From: an uncultured Bacilli bacterium | Lineage (GTDB): Bacteria > Bacillota_I > Bacilli_A > RF39 > UBA660 | DNA length: 18,101 nucleotides | Assembly (NCBI GenBank): GCA_944329255.1 | Contig: CALVIA010000016.1 | Coordinates: 1 to 18,101, forward strand | Direction of reading: 5' to 3' | Shown: one piece after another, positions 1 through 6,597 of the stretch | Layout of the letters: the number at the start of each line of letters is the position of its first letter | Position numbering within the stretch: the first letter of the stretch is position 1 | Made by a program: the position numbers and the translations under genes | The notes under the pieces: generated by a model | Told to the model about the DNA's origin: nothing | The model's database searches: none | What the model saw: the letters and a program-made list of their open reading frames with translations, nothing else

Positions 1-405
1 AAAATGCGTTTTGAAGATTGTATTAATGCGGTTGAAACGGCAAAAAAAGGAGTTGTTATTGGAGAAGGATTAATATTTTATAAAGTATTAAATAATTTGA
101 AAATAGAAAACAATGGGGATGCAGTAATATATAAATCTATAGTAAAACCATTTATTCAAATTATGGATAATTCTAATTTAGATTATAAGTTAATTATTAA
201 TGAAATAGAAAAATCTTATTTTTCAAAAATTTTTAATATAAAAAATAATAATTATGAAGATTTATCTATAAGTAAAATAATTGATCCTACATATGTAGTA
301 ATTGAAGCTTTGAAAAATGCTGTTTCTATTGCTGGGATGTTATTAACAACTAAATATTTAATAATTAATGAAGAAGAAAAATATAAAAATAGTATTGAAA
401 TTTAA
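1..405 (+). CDS. Divergent GroEL (Cpn60)-like chaperonin, C-terminal part
   Basis: The reading frame is open from the first base, so this is the end of a longer gene; the ATG at 4 is probably an internal Met. The 134 visible residues align nearly without gaps to the GroEL C-terminal equatorial domain: the start matches the RVEDAL...A...EEG region, and IIDPT followed by EALKNAVSIAG and LLTT matches GroEL ILDPT...SAL..AASVAG..ITT. In GroEL this domain binds ATP and makes ring contacts. Two departures stand out. The usual GGG of the nucleotide-binding loop reads GEG (residues 21-23), and the C-terminal Gly-Gly-Met tail is absent, replaced by a charged end. The Asp of IIDPT, an ATP-contact residue in GroEL, is kept. 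No groES is visible, though it could lie upstream. It is likely a divergent or secondary chaperonin; whether the rest is intact cannot be seen. Confidence 0.8.
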   Translation, partial: KMRFEDCINAVETAKKGVVIGEGLIFYKVLNNLKIENNGDAVIYKSIVKPFIQIMDNSNLDYKLIINEIEKSYFSKIFNIKNNNYEDLSISKIIDPTYVVIEALKNAVSIAGMLLTTKYLIINEEEKYKNSIEI

Positions 406-409
406 ATAA

Positions 410-441
410 AAAATATAATATTTTTAATAATATTATATTTT
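410..441 (+). terminator. A/T-only hairpin after the GroEL-like gene
   Basis: A perfect 13-bp inverted repeat (410-422 with 429-441, loop of 6) begins 5 bases after the stop codon and is followed by AATTTT. The stem contains no G or C, so it is a weak terminator at best, but its position and perfect symmetry suggest that it ends the upstream transcript. Confidence 0.5.
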
Positions 442-461
442 AATTTTAAGAATATTTATTA

Positions 462-467
462 TATAAT
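462..467 (+). promoter_or_regulatory. Candidate -10 box for arcC
   Basis: TATAAT lies 55 bases before the carbamate kinase ATG, just downstream of the hairpin at 410-441. The best -35 at 17-base spacing is TTTAAT (439-444), which is poor, and there is no TGn extension. A promoter is expected here because arcC has its own leader after a putative terminator. Confidence 0.4.
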
Positions 468-522
468 ATAGGTATGATAGTATTTGGATTTTGTTCTAAA
501 TTAAAATAAGGAGTTGATTAAT

Positions 523-1467
523 ATGAATAAAAAAATAGTTATAGCATTAGGGGGAAATGCTTTAGGTATTACGCCTGTTGAACAATTAAATCTTTTAGAA
601 AATGTTGCAAAGATAATAGTTAATTTAGTTAAGGAAGGTAATAAAATAGTTTTAACACATGGTAATGGGCCTCAAGTTGGACAAATACTACTTGCTATGG
701 ATTATTCATCCAATGGAGAAGTTCAAACACCTATTATGCCTTTTGCTGAATGTGGAAGTATGAGTCAAGGTTATATTGGATATCAATTACAACAATGTAT
801 TCAAGATGAATTAGAAAGACAAAAAATTAAAAAAGGATGTGCAACACTTATAACGCAAGTATTGGTAGATATAAAAGATGAAGCATTTAATAATCCTACA
901 AAACCGATTGGAAGATTTTATAGCAAAGAAGAAGCTTTAGAAATAGAAAAAGAAAAAGGATATACTTTTGTTGAGGATTCTGGTCGAGGGTATAGAAGAG
1001 TAGTTCCATCACCAAAACCAATTGATATAATAGAGAAGAATATAATAAGACAATTAATTGATAATGATAATATAGTTATTGCTGTTGGTGGAGGTGGAAT
1101 TCCTGTTGTTAAAAATGATTCAATTAAATTATTGGAAGGTGTTGCTGCTGTAATTGATAAAGACAGATCTGCTGCACTTTTAGCAAGTGAAATAGATGCT
1201 GATATGCTTCTTATATTAACTGCGGTTGATAAGGTTAGTATCAATTTTAATAAACCAAATCAAAAGGATTTAGATAAATTAACAATTGATGATGCAATTA
1301 AATATATTAATGAAAATCAATTTGCAAAAGGGAGTATGCTACCTAAAATTGAAGCATGTATAGATTTTGTAAAAAATGATTCATCAAAAGTAGCAATAAT
1401 TGGGTCTTTGGAAAGAGCAAGTGATGCTATCAAAGGTTTATCAGGTACAGTGATTAGTAAAAATTAA
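523..1467 (+). CDS. arcC: Carbamate kinase
   Basis: Converts carbamoyl phosphate plus ADP into ATP, ammonia and CO2, the energy-yielding last step of the agmatine deiminase or arginine deiminase pathway, in the cytoplasm. The 314 residues equal the family length and cover the whole amino-acid kinase fold: GGNAL near residue 10, HGNGPQVG at 46-53, KPIGRFY near 128, GGGGIPV at 189-195, DKDRSAALLA at 212-221, TAVDKV at 233-238 and FAKGSMLPK at 267-275. The ATG at 523 is chosen because AAGGAG (508-513) sits 9 bases before it; a TTG at 514 abuts that ribosome binding site. In this window carbamoyl phosphate would come from ptcA, since no arginine deiminase genes are seen. Unlike the usual agu operons, the kinase is upstream and separate from ptcA-aguD-aguA. 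Its arginine codons are mostly AGA, like the host background. Confidence 0.95.
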   Translation: MNKKIVIALGGNALGITPVEQLNLLENVAKIIVNLVKEGNKIVLTHGNGPQVGQILLAMDYSSNGEVQTPIMPFAECGSMSQGYIGYQLQQCIQDELERQKIKKGCATLITQVLVDIKDEAFNNPTKPIGRFYSKEEALEIEKEKGYTFVEDSGRGYRRVVPSPKPIDIIEKNIIRQLIDNDNIVIAVGGGGIPVVKNDSIKLLEGVAAVIDKDRSAALLASEIDADMLLILTAVDKVSINFNKPNQKDLDKLTIDDAIKYINENQFAKGSMLPKIEACIDFVKNDSSKVAIIGSLERASDAIKGLSGTVISKN

Positions 1468-1572
1468 TTTATAGCTTATAAAATAATTGTCGATTAATTA
1501 TTATTTTGGATTTTATATTTGATAATAAGGTAATTTGATATGGAAAAAATATTATGATGATATTTGGATAAA

Positions 1573-1578
1573 TATAAT
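1573..1578 (+). promoter_or_regulatory. Candidate -10 box for the YgjV-like gene
   Basis: TATAAT sits 20 bases before the start codon at 1599 and close to the AAAGG ribosome binding site (1589-1593). No good -35 is found at 16-18 bases; a TTGATA at 1535-1540 is too far away (32 bases). If used, the leader would be very short. Confidence 0.3.
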
Positions 1579-1598
1579 GTAGAATAAGAAAGGTAATT

Positions 1599-2120
1599 AT
1601 GGATTTTAAATTTATTTTAATACAAATGATTGGCATATTAGCGTGGCTGTTTTTGGTGGTTAGCTATTATAGAAAGAATACAAATAAAATATTAGTATTT
1701 CAAATAATTGGAACATTATTATTTTGTTTACATTATTTTTTATTAGGTGCATATAGTGGATTATTTATTTGTGCATTTGAAACAATATTTGATTTTGGAT
1801 ATTATAAAACAGATAAAGATAAATATATTTACATAGCAAGTATTCCAATAAGAATTATAGGAGGATTATTAACATTTGAAGTATTTTATGATGTTTTACC
1901 AATATTTGCAAGTTTAATAGATGGATATTCACTTACTAAAAGAAAAAAATTACTTGTATTTGGAGCTGTTATAAGTTATACATTATGGGTTATATATGAT
2001 ATTTGTGTTATGAGTATAAGTGGAGCAATTACAGATGGTATTATAGTTATATCTAATTTATGTATATTATTATTTAATTATAATATTTTTAAAAAAGATG
2101 GTATTATAAAAATTAAATAA
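1599..2120 (+). CDS. YgjV-family integral membrane protein
   Basis: A 173-residue, strongly hydrophobic protein with about six membrane segments (roughly 5-23, 31-50, 52-66, 78-93, 118-137 and 140-160). The pattern of an N-terminal QMIGILAW, then SYYRK and later a G.YSGLFIC segment resembles the Imp-YgjV family of bacterial inner-membrane proteins, whose function is not established. The start has AAAGG 5 bases upstream. It lies between arcC and ptcA, an unusual place for an unrelated gene, and is followed by a terminator at 2203-2228, so it is probably not co-transcribed with ptcA. A transport or membrane role linked to agmatine use is possible but rests only on position. The family call is from recognition of the general pattern, not an alignment. 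Confidence 0.7.
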   Translation: MDFKFILIQMIGILAWLFLVVSYYRKNTNKILVFQIIGTLLFCLHYFLLGAYSGLFICAFETIFDFGYYKTDKDKYIYIASIPIRIIGGLLTFEVFYDVLPIFASLIDGYSLTKRKKLLVFGAVISYTLWVIYDICVMSISGAITDGIIVISNLCILLFNYNIFKKDGIIKIK

Positions 2121-2202
2121 TTATTATTTATTGCATAATAAAAAAAGATTCTTTGTAAACCAATAAGTAAAAATATATATTTATAATTTGAAAAATTATT
2201 TT

Positions 2203-2228
2203 AAAATCAGTTGTTTCTGATTTTTTTT
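2203..2228 (+). terminator. Terminator after the YgjV-like gene
   Basis: An 8-bp stem (2203-2210 with 2217-2224) with loop TTGTTT runs into eight consecutive T (2221-2228). It separates arcC/ygjV transcription from the ptcA operon. Confidence 0.75.
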
Positions 2229-2266
2229 ATTTGAATGTAGTTAGTTTATTTAAATATTCTTTATAT

Positions 2267-2332
2267 TTTACTTAAAATGTAAAGTTTTTACTATTTTTAT
2301 ATATTTTTTTAAATTATATTTTTTATTATAAT
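2267..2332 (+). promoter_or_regulatory. Putative promoter/operator region of the ptcA operon
   Basis: The 140 bases between the terminator and ptcA hold no gene. A TATAAT at 2327-2332 is the most plausible -10; a second TATAAT at 2346-2351 is too close to the AAGGAGG at 2355-2361. No clear -35 is present. At 2267-2291 the motif TTTAC, its complement GTAAA and TTTAC again alternate (2267-2271, 2279-2283, 2287-2291), which gives overlapping inverted repeats that might bind a regulator. No aguR-type gene is in the window. Confidence 0.35.
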
Positions 2333-2367
2333 ATTAATGTGATATTATAATAATAAGGAGGTAAGAT

Positions 2368-3348
2368 ATGATGAAGAACTTTATTGACACAAGTGATTTT
2401 ACAAAAGAGGAATTATTAGATATGGCTAATTTAGGTATTTTAATGAAAAAAACATTAAAAGCTGGTCATTCTTTAAATCTTTTATATCACAAATCTCTTG
2501 GGATGATTTTTGAACAAGCATCGACAAGAACTCGTGTTTCTTTTGAAACTGCAATGACATCTTTAGGTGGACATGCTCAATATTTAGCACCTGGTCAAAT
2601 TCAACTTGGTAAGCATGAATCTTATTATGATACTGCTCAGGTTTTGTCTCGCTTAGTTGATATAATTATGGCAAGAGTTCAAAAACATGAAACTATTGTT
2701 AATTTAGGAAAACATTCAAATGTTCCTGTAATTAATGGTATGAGTGATTATAATCATCCTACTCAAGAATTGGGAGATTTGACTACTATGTTAGAACATT
2801 TACCAGAAGGTAAAAGATTTGAAGATTGTAAAGTCGTATTTGTTGGAGATGCAACTCAAGTTTGTGCTTCACTTATGATGATTGTCACAAAAATGGGTGG
2901 ACATTTTGTTCATTTTGGACCAAAAGGTTTTCAATTAAATGAACATTTCCAAGAAATTGCTAGAAAAAATTGTGAAGTAAGTGGTGGAAGTTTCTTAGTT
3001 ACTGATGATGAAGAATCTGTTGTTGGAGCTGATTTTGTTTATACTGATGTATGGTATGGATTATATGAAGCAGAACTTTCTGAAGAAGAAAGAATGGGTA
3101 TATTCTATCCAAAATATCAAGTAGATATGGAAATGATGAACAAAGCAGGTGCAAATGCAAAATTTATGCATTGTTTACCAGCATCAAGAGGAGAAGAAGT
3201 TACAGATGAAGTAATGGATTCTAATCGTTCGATAGCATTTGATGAAGCAGAAAATCGTTTAACTTCAATAAGAGCTTTATTAGTTTACTTTATGGGAAAA
3301 CGTGATGAAGCATATGATGTGTGCGAAAAAGCTTTAGGCTTAAAATAA
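2368..3348 (+). CDS. ptcA: Putrescine carbamoyltransferase
   Basis: Phosphorolyses N-carbamoylputrescine to putrescine and carbamoyl phosphate in the cytoplasm (also called aguB). Carbamoyl-phosphate-binding motifs are intact: STRTR at 52-56, HPTQ at 130-133 and HCLP at 268-271. YGLYEAELSEEERM (230-243) replaces the ornithine-binding loop of ornithine transcarbamylases and is a hallmark of the putrescine enzyme; the overall sequence is very close to the Enterococcus faecalis protein. At 326 residues it ends about a dozen residues early compared with the remembered enterococcal form, so the extra C-terminal helix that helps the trimer seems shortened. AAGGAGG (2355-2361) precedes two consecutive ATG codons; either 2368 or 2371 could be used. 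It heads the ptcA-aguD-aguA operon, with 15 bases to aguD. Five of twelve Arg codons are CGT/CGC, unlike the AGA-only flanking genes. Confidence 0.95.
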   Translation: MMKNFIDTSDFTKEELLDMANLGILMKKTLKAGHSLNLLYHKSLGMIFEQASTRTRVSFETAMTSLGGHAQYLAPGQIQLGKHESYYDTAQVLSRLVDIIMARVQKHETIVNLGKHSNVPVINGMSDYNHPTQELGDLTTMLEHLPEGKRFEDCKVVFVGDATQVCASLMMIVTKMGGHFVHFGPKGFQLNEHFQEIARKNCEVSGGSFLVTDDEESVVGADFVYTDVWYGLYEAELSEEERMGIFYPKYQVDMEMMNKAGANAKFMHCLPASRGEEVTDEVMDSNRSIAFDEAENRLTSIRALLVYFMGKRDEAYDVCEKALGLK

Positions 3349-3363
3349 AAGGAGTTAAATTTT

Positions 3364-4743
3364 ATGGCTAAAAAGAAAAAATTTAAATTAGTTGATGCTA
3401 TACTTGCTACTGTATGTATTACATTAGTAGCTGAAAGTGTTGCACCAACAGCAGCAATAGGAAACTCACAATATTTTTGGTGGATTTTCCTTATAATTGC
3501 GTTTTGTTTACCTTATGGATTGATTACTGCTGAACTTGGAAGTACTTTTGAAAGCGAAGGCGGTATGTATGATTGGGTAAAAAAAGCATTCGGAAAAAAA
3601 TGGGCTGGAAGAGTTGCATGGAATTATTGGATTAATTTTCCATTATGGATTGCATCTTTGGCAGTTGCAGTTACGGATGTTATTGCGGGTATATTTGAAA
3701 TAGAATTAAGTGTATTATGGTTATTGGTTTTACAGTTAGGGTATACTTGGTTAGTTTCTTTCCTTGGTTCTAAACGTATAGGAGAGAGTAAGGTACTTGT
3801 TAACTTTGGAACAGCATTTAAAATAATTTTTATGCTTGCTTTGGGTGTTTTAGGTATTTATGTTTTTGTTAAAACTGGAGAAAGTGCAAATCCAATTCAA
3901 TCAGTTAGTGATTTATTACCAACTATGGATTTAGCAGGCCTTTCATTCTTATCAGTAATTATATTTAATTTCTTAGGATTTGAAGTTGTTGCTACATTTA
4001 CAAATGATATGGAAAATCCTAAAAAAGAAATTCCAAGAGCATTAATAATAGGTGGTGCTTTAATGGCATTATTCTATATATTACCTGCAACAGGAATTAA
4101 TATTGCTATGTCAACTGCTGAAGCAGAAGCTGCAGGTATTACTGATGCATTTGCTATATTATTAGCAACATTAGGAGTTAGTGAAACAGTTATTAGATTT
4201 GTTGTAATCATAGTAGGTCTAATGTTCATTTATACTATGGTTGCAAATATTACTTCTTGGTCATTTGGTATAAATAGTATTGCTAAATATGCTGCTGAAG
4301 ATGGAAGTTTTCCAAAAGCATTTGCTAAAACAAATGAAGAAGGGGTTCCATATAAATCTTCAATAATAAATGGTATTGTTGCAAGTATTATTGTTATTAT
4401 TGGAATTATATTAGGAGTTATAAGTGAATCTGCATCTAATTTATTTTGGACATTCTTTAGTTTAAGTTTAGTTACATTATTAATTAGTTATATTCCACTA
4501 TTTCTAGCTTTCTTAAAATTAAGAAAGGTTGATAAAACTGAGCGTGTATATAAGGTCCCAGGTGGTAAATTTATAATTAACTTAGTAACATATATTCCAT
4601 TAATATTACTTATTTTAGGTGTAATATTTACTATGTTTGGAGATTTCTCAGCTATTTATATAAAGGATAATTTACCTTTAATTATAGGTGTTGTTATTTC
4701 GTTTATAGTTCAAGAAATACTTGTATCAAAAGTAAAAGCGTAA
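3364..4743 (+). CDS. aguD: Agmatine/putrescine antiporter, APC family
   Basis: Exchanges extracellular agmatine for intracellular putrescine across the cytoplasmic membrane, so the pathway is fed without net energy cost. The 459 residues form about 12 hydrophobic segments, with the amino acid-polyamine-organocation layout: a short Lys-rich N-terminus, a first membrane segment containing ESVAPTAAIGNSQ (about 24-36), a conserved ESEGGMYDWVKKAFG loop (about 63-77) and NPKKEIPRA (about 221-229) after the sixth segment. The start has AGGAG 10 bases upstream and follows ptcA by 15 bases. Its position between the carbamoyltransferase and deiminase is what identifies the substrate pair; sequence alone would give only an APC polyamine/amino acid antiporter. 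Two of its six Arg codons are CGT. A 14-bp hairpin lies between it and aguA. Confidence 0.9.
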   Translation: MAKKKKFKLVDAILATVCITLVAESVAPTAAIGNSQYFWWIFLIIAFCLPYGLITAELGSTFESEGGMYDWVKKAFGKKWAGRVAWNYWINFPLWIASLAVAVTDVIAGIFEIELSVLWLLVLQLGYTWLVSFLGSKRIGESKVLVNFGTAFKIIFMLALGVLGIYVFVKTGESANPIQSVSDLLPTMDLAGLSFLSVIIFNFLGFEVVATFTNDMENPKKEIPRALIIGGALMALFYILPATGINIAMSTAEAEAAGITDAFAILLATLGVSETVIRFVVIIVGLMFIYTMVANITSWSFGINSIAKYAAEDGSFPKAFAKTNEEGVPYKSSIINGIVASIIVIIGIILGVISESASNLFWTFFSLSLVTLLISYIPLFLAFLKLRKVDKTERVYKVPGGKFIINLVTYIPLILLILGVIFTMFGDFSAIYIKDNLPLIIGVVISFIVQEILVSKVKA

Positions 4744-4746
4744 ATA

Positions 4747-4787
4747 TAATAATGATTGCATTTATTAAATATTTGCAATCATTATTA
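4747..4787 (+). repeat. 14-bp inverted repeat between aguD and aguA
   Basis: A perfect 14-bp stem (4747-4760 with 4774-4787, core ATGATTGCA) encloses a 13-base A/T loop in the 65-base gap. There is no T-run after it; the next bases lead into the aguA ribosome binding site (AAAGG, 4797-4801). It looks like an mRNA processing or stability hairpin, or a partial terminator that lowers aguA expression. It could also be an operator. Confidence 0.6.
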
Positions 4788-4808
4788 ATATAAAAGAAAG
4801 GATATATT

Positions 4809-5909
4809 ATGAAAAAATTAAATAGTATTCCATCTCAAGATGGATTTAGAATGCCAGGTGAATTTGAACGTCATTCTGGAACATATATTATTTGGCCAGA
4901 AAGACCAGACAATTGGCGTTTAGGAGGTAAACCAGCACAACATGTATTTACTCAAGTTGCAAATACAATTGGTAAATATGAACCTGTTACCATGATTGTT
5001 TCAAGAAATCAATATGATAATGCTAGAAATATGTTAGCTGACTATGTAAAAGTTGTTGAAATGAGTAATGATGATTCATGGGCTAGAGATTGTGGTGCAA
5101 CTTTTGTAGTGGATGATAAAGGAAATATGCGTGCAATTGATTGGAAATTTAATGCGTGGGGTGGATTAGTTGATGGATTGTATTTTCCATGGGATCAGGA
5201 TGATAAAATTGCAATGAAAATGGCAGAATTAGAGCAAGTTGATAGATACCGTTTGGATGATTTTGTTTTAGAAGGTGGTTCTATTCATGTTGATGGTGAA
5301 GGAACTTTAATTACAACTGAAGAATGTTTATTGTCAGAAGGGCGTAACAGTCATTTAACAAAAGAAGAAATAGAAAAGGTATTGTGTGAAACATTAAATG
5401 TTCAAAAAGTATTATGGATTCCAAAGGGAATTTATAATGATGAAACTAACGGTCATGTAGATAACATCTGTAATTTTGTTAAACCAGGAGTTGTAGTTCT
5501 TGCTTGGACAGATGATGAAAATGATCCTCAATATGCTATTAGTAAAGCTGCTTATGATTATTTAAGTAATGAAACTGATGCTAAAGGGAGAAAGCTTGAA
5601 ATTCATAAATTATATTGCCCAAATCCAGTATTAATTACTAAACAAGAAAGTATGGGAGTAGATGCGATTGATGGAACACTTCCAAGACAAGAGGGAGATA
5701 GATTAGCAGCTAGTTATGCTAACTATTATACAGGAAATGGCTTTGTAGCGTTGCCAGTATTTAATGATCCTAATGATCAAAAAGCAATAGAATTACTTAA
5801 ATCATTATATCCTGACCGTGCAATAATTCCTATTTATGCTCGTGAAATATTACTTGGTGGTGGAAATATTCATTGTATAACTCAACAGGTTCCAGCAGTA
5901 AAAAAATAA
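4809..5909 (+). CDS. aguA: Agmatine deiminase
   Basis: Hydrolyses agmatine to N-carbamoylputrescine and ammonia; a cytoplasmic guanidino-modifying enzyme of the PAD superfamily. Catalytic elements are all present: SWARD with its Asp (90-94), EGGSIHVDGEG (155-165), NGHVDN with the general-acid His216, and GGGNIHCITQQ with the nucleophile Cys356. The 366 residues match the family length, and the start is fixed by AAAGG about 8 bases upstream and by the MKKLNSIPSQDGFRMPGEFE N-terminus typical of Enterococcus-type enzymes. It is the last gene of the ptcA-aguD-aguA operon and is followed by a strong terminator. The ammonia released and ATP made by arcC would support acid tolerance and energy supply. 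Seven of sixteen Arg codons are CGT, against nearly none in neighbouring chromosomal genes. Confidence 0.96.
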   Translation: MKKLNSIPSQDGFRMPGEFERHSGTYIIWPERPDNWRLGGKPAQHVFTQVANTIGKYEPVTMIVSRNQYDNARNMLADYVKVVEMSNDDSWARDCGATFVVDDKGNMRAIDWKFNAWGGLVDGLYFPWDQDDKIAMKMAELEQVDRYRLDDFVLEGGSIHVDGEGTLITTEECLLSEGRNSHLTKEEIEKVLCETLNVQKVLWIPKGIYNDETNGHVDNICNFVKPGVVVLAWTDDENDPQYAISKAAYDYLSNETDAKGRKLEIHKLYCPNPVLITKQESMGVDAIDGTLPRQEGDRLAASYANYYTGNGFVALPVFNDPNDQKAIELLKSLYPDRAIIPIYAREILLGGGNIHCITQQVPAVKK

Positions 5910-5913
5910 AATT

Positions 5914-5942
5914 AAAGTTAGCATTTTAATGCTAACTTTTTT
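5914..5942 (+). terminator. Terminator of the agmatine operon
   Basis: A perfect 12-bp stem (5914-5925 with 5928-5939, core AGTTAGCATT) with a two-base gap, read as a small loop, runs into six T (5937-5942), directly after the aguA stop codon. Confidence 0.9.
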
Positions 5943-6015
5943 ATTAAATATTTTTAATTTTAAATTTAATTATAATATTATTAAACCATATTTAAAGATA
6001 AAATTAAGTGTGTGG

Positions 6016-6047
6016 ATATTATATTTTTTAGATAAAAAATATAATAT
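6016..6047. repeat. Perfect 15-bp palindrome abutting a promoter
   Basis: Arms 6016-6030 and 6033-6047 are exact reverse complements separated by only GA. The right arm ends on the base before the -35 box of the next promoter (6048). The placement fits an operator or a hairpin that insulates the operon from upstream transcription; the arms are A/T only, so chance is more likely than in balanced DNA. Confidence 0.55.
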
Positions 6048-6076
6048 TTGAATATATTATTATTTTATAGTATAAT
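6048..6076 (+). promoter_or_regulatory. Promoter of the receptor/GGDEF operon
   Basis: TTGAAT (6048-6053), a 17-base spacer and TATAAT (6071-6076) form one of the best vegetative promoters in the window, 23 bases before the start at 6100. Confidence 0.75.
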
Positions 6077-6099
6077 ATAAAATAAGTAGGAGTGATTAA

Positions 6100-6597
6100 A
6101 TGAAAGAAGTTTTAAAATTTATATCAAAATATAAAATTTATATTGTACTAGCTATATTATTTTTGTTTTGTTTGTTTTTATTTATAACATTTTATAAATA
6201 TATGAATCCGTCTGATTTAAATACTGTTTATGGGTCAAGACTTGATGGAATAGAAAATGTAGTTATTTCAGATGATAAAAAGGATGAAATTATAAAATTT
6301 ATAAAAGATAATGAAGATGTTTCTTCTGCTTCAATTGATATTCAAGGTAAAATAATAAATATAAGTATTAAAATTGGAAATAAAGAAAATACTATAGATA
6401 TTATGAAAGAAAAATGTTCTTTAATTGTAAATAAGTTTTCAAAAGAAGAAATAGAATTTTATGATTTTCAATTTTTTATTAAAAATGAAGATGCTAATTA
6501 TAATCTAATAGGATACAAAAATAAGAAAAATGAAGAATTATCATATAGTCATGATGTTATAGTAAGTGAGGTAGAAGAAAATGAAGAAAAACAATAA
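6100..6597 (+). CDS. Uncharacterised membrane-anchored protein
   Basis: A 165-residue protein with a Lys-containing N-terminus, one membrane segment (about 12-32) and an extracellular domain of about 130 residues. The domain has YGSRLDGI (44-51), a helix-rich stretch, then a predicted beta pattern around SASIDIQGKIINISIKI; a similar YG.RLDGI-plus-IQGK.I pattern seems familiar from uncharacterised Bacilli proteins, but I cannot assign a function. There is no signal peptidase site or lipobox. AGGAG lies about 8 bases before the ATG. The gene overlaps the next by 17 bases (6581-6597), so the two are probably translationally coupled, and it is first in an operon with the receptor at 6581 and the YihY-like protein at 8605. 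A partner or ligand-binding role for the receptor is possible but unproven. Confidence 0.75.
   Translation: MKEVLKFISKYKIYIVLAILFLFCLFLFITFYKYMNPSDLNTVYGSRLDGIENVVISDDKKDEIIKFIKDNEDVSSASIDIQGKIINISIKIGNKENTIDIMKEKCSLIVNKFSKEEIEFYDFQFFIKNEDANYNLIGYKNKKNEELSYSHDVIVSEVEENEEKQ

Noticed and set aside
514..522. TTG at 514 as the start of arcC
   Set aside because: It directly abuts the AAGGAG ribosome binding site, whereas the ATG at 523 has normal 9-base spacing and gives the family's MNKKIVIALGGNA start.
918..1244. Long open frame antisense to arcC
   Set aside because: It lies wholly inside a gene with every carbamate kinase motif, has low-complexity Ser/Ile-rich translation and no ribosome binding site.
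1482..1502. Possible terminator after arcC (7-bp A/T stem, loop of 7, then ATTTT)
   Set aside because: The stem is short and G/C-free and the T-run is poor; it is no better than many chance repeats in such A/T-rich DNA.
2121..2367. Small RNA or small gene in the 247-base gap before ptcA
   Set aside because: Apart from the terminator and the candidate promoter/operator there is no open frame with a ribosome binding site and no structured riboswitch-like pattern.
5943..6099. Mobile-element boundary between the agmatine operon and the receptor operon
   Set aside because: No direct repeats, integrase, transposase or tRNA remnant was seen; the gap is explained by the palindrome and promoter.
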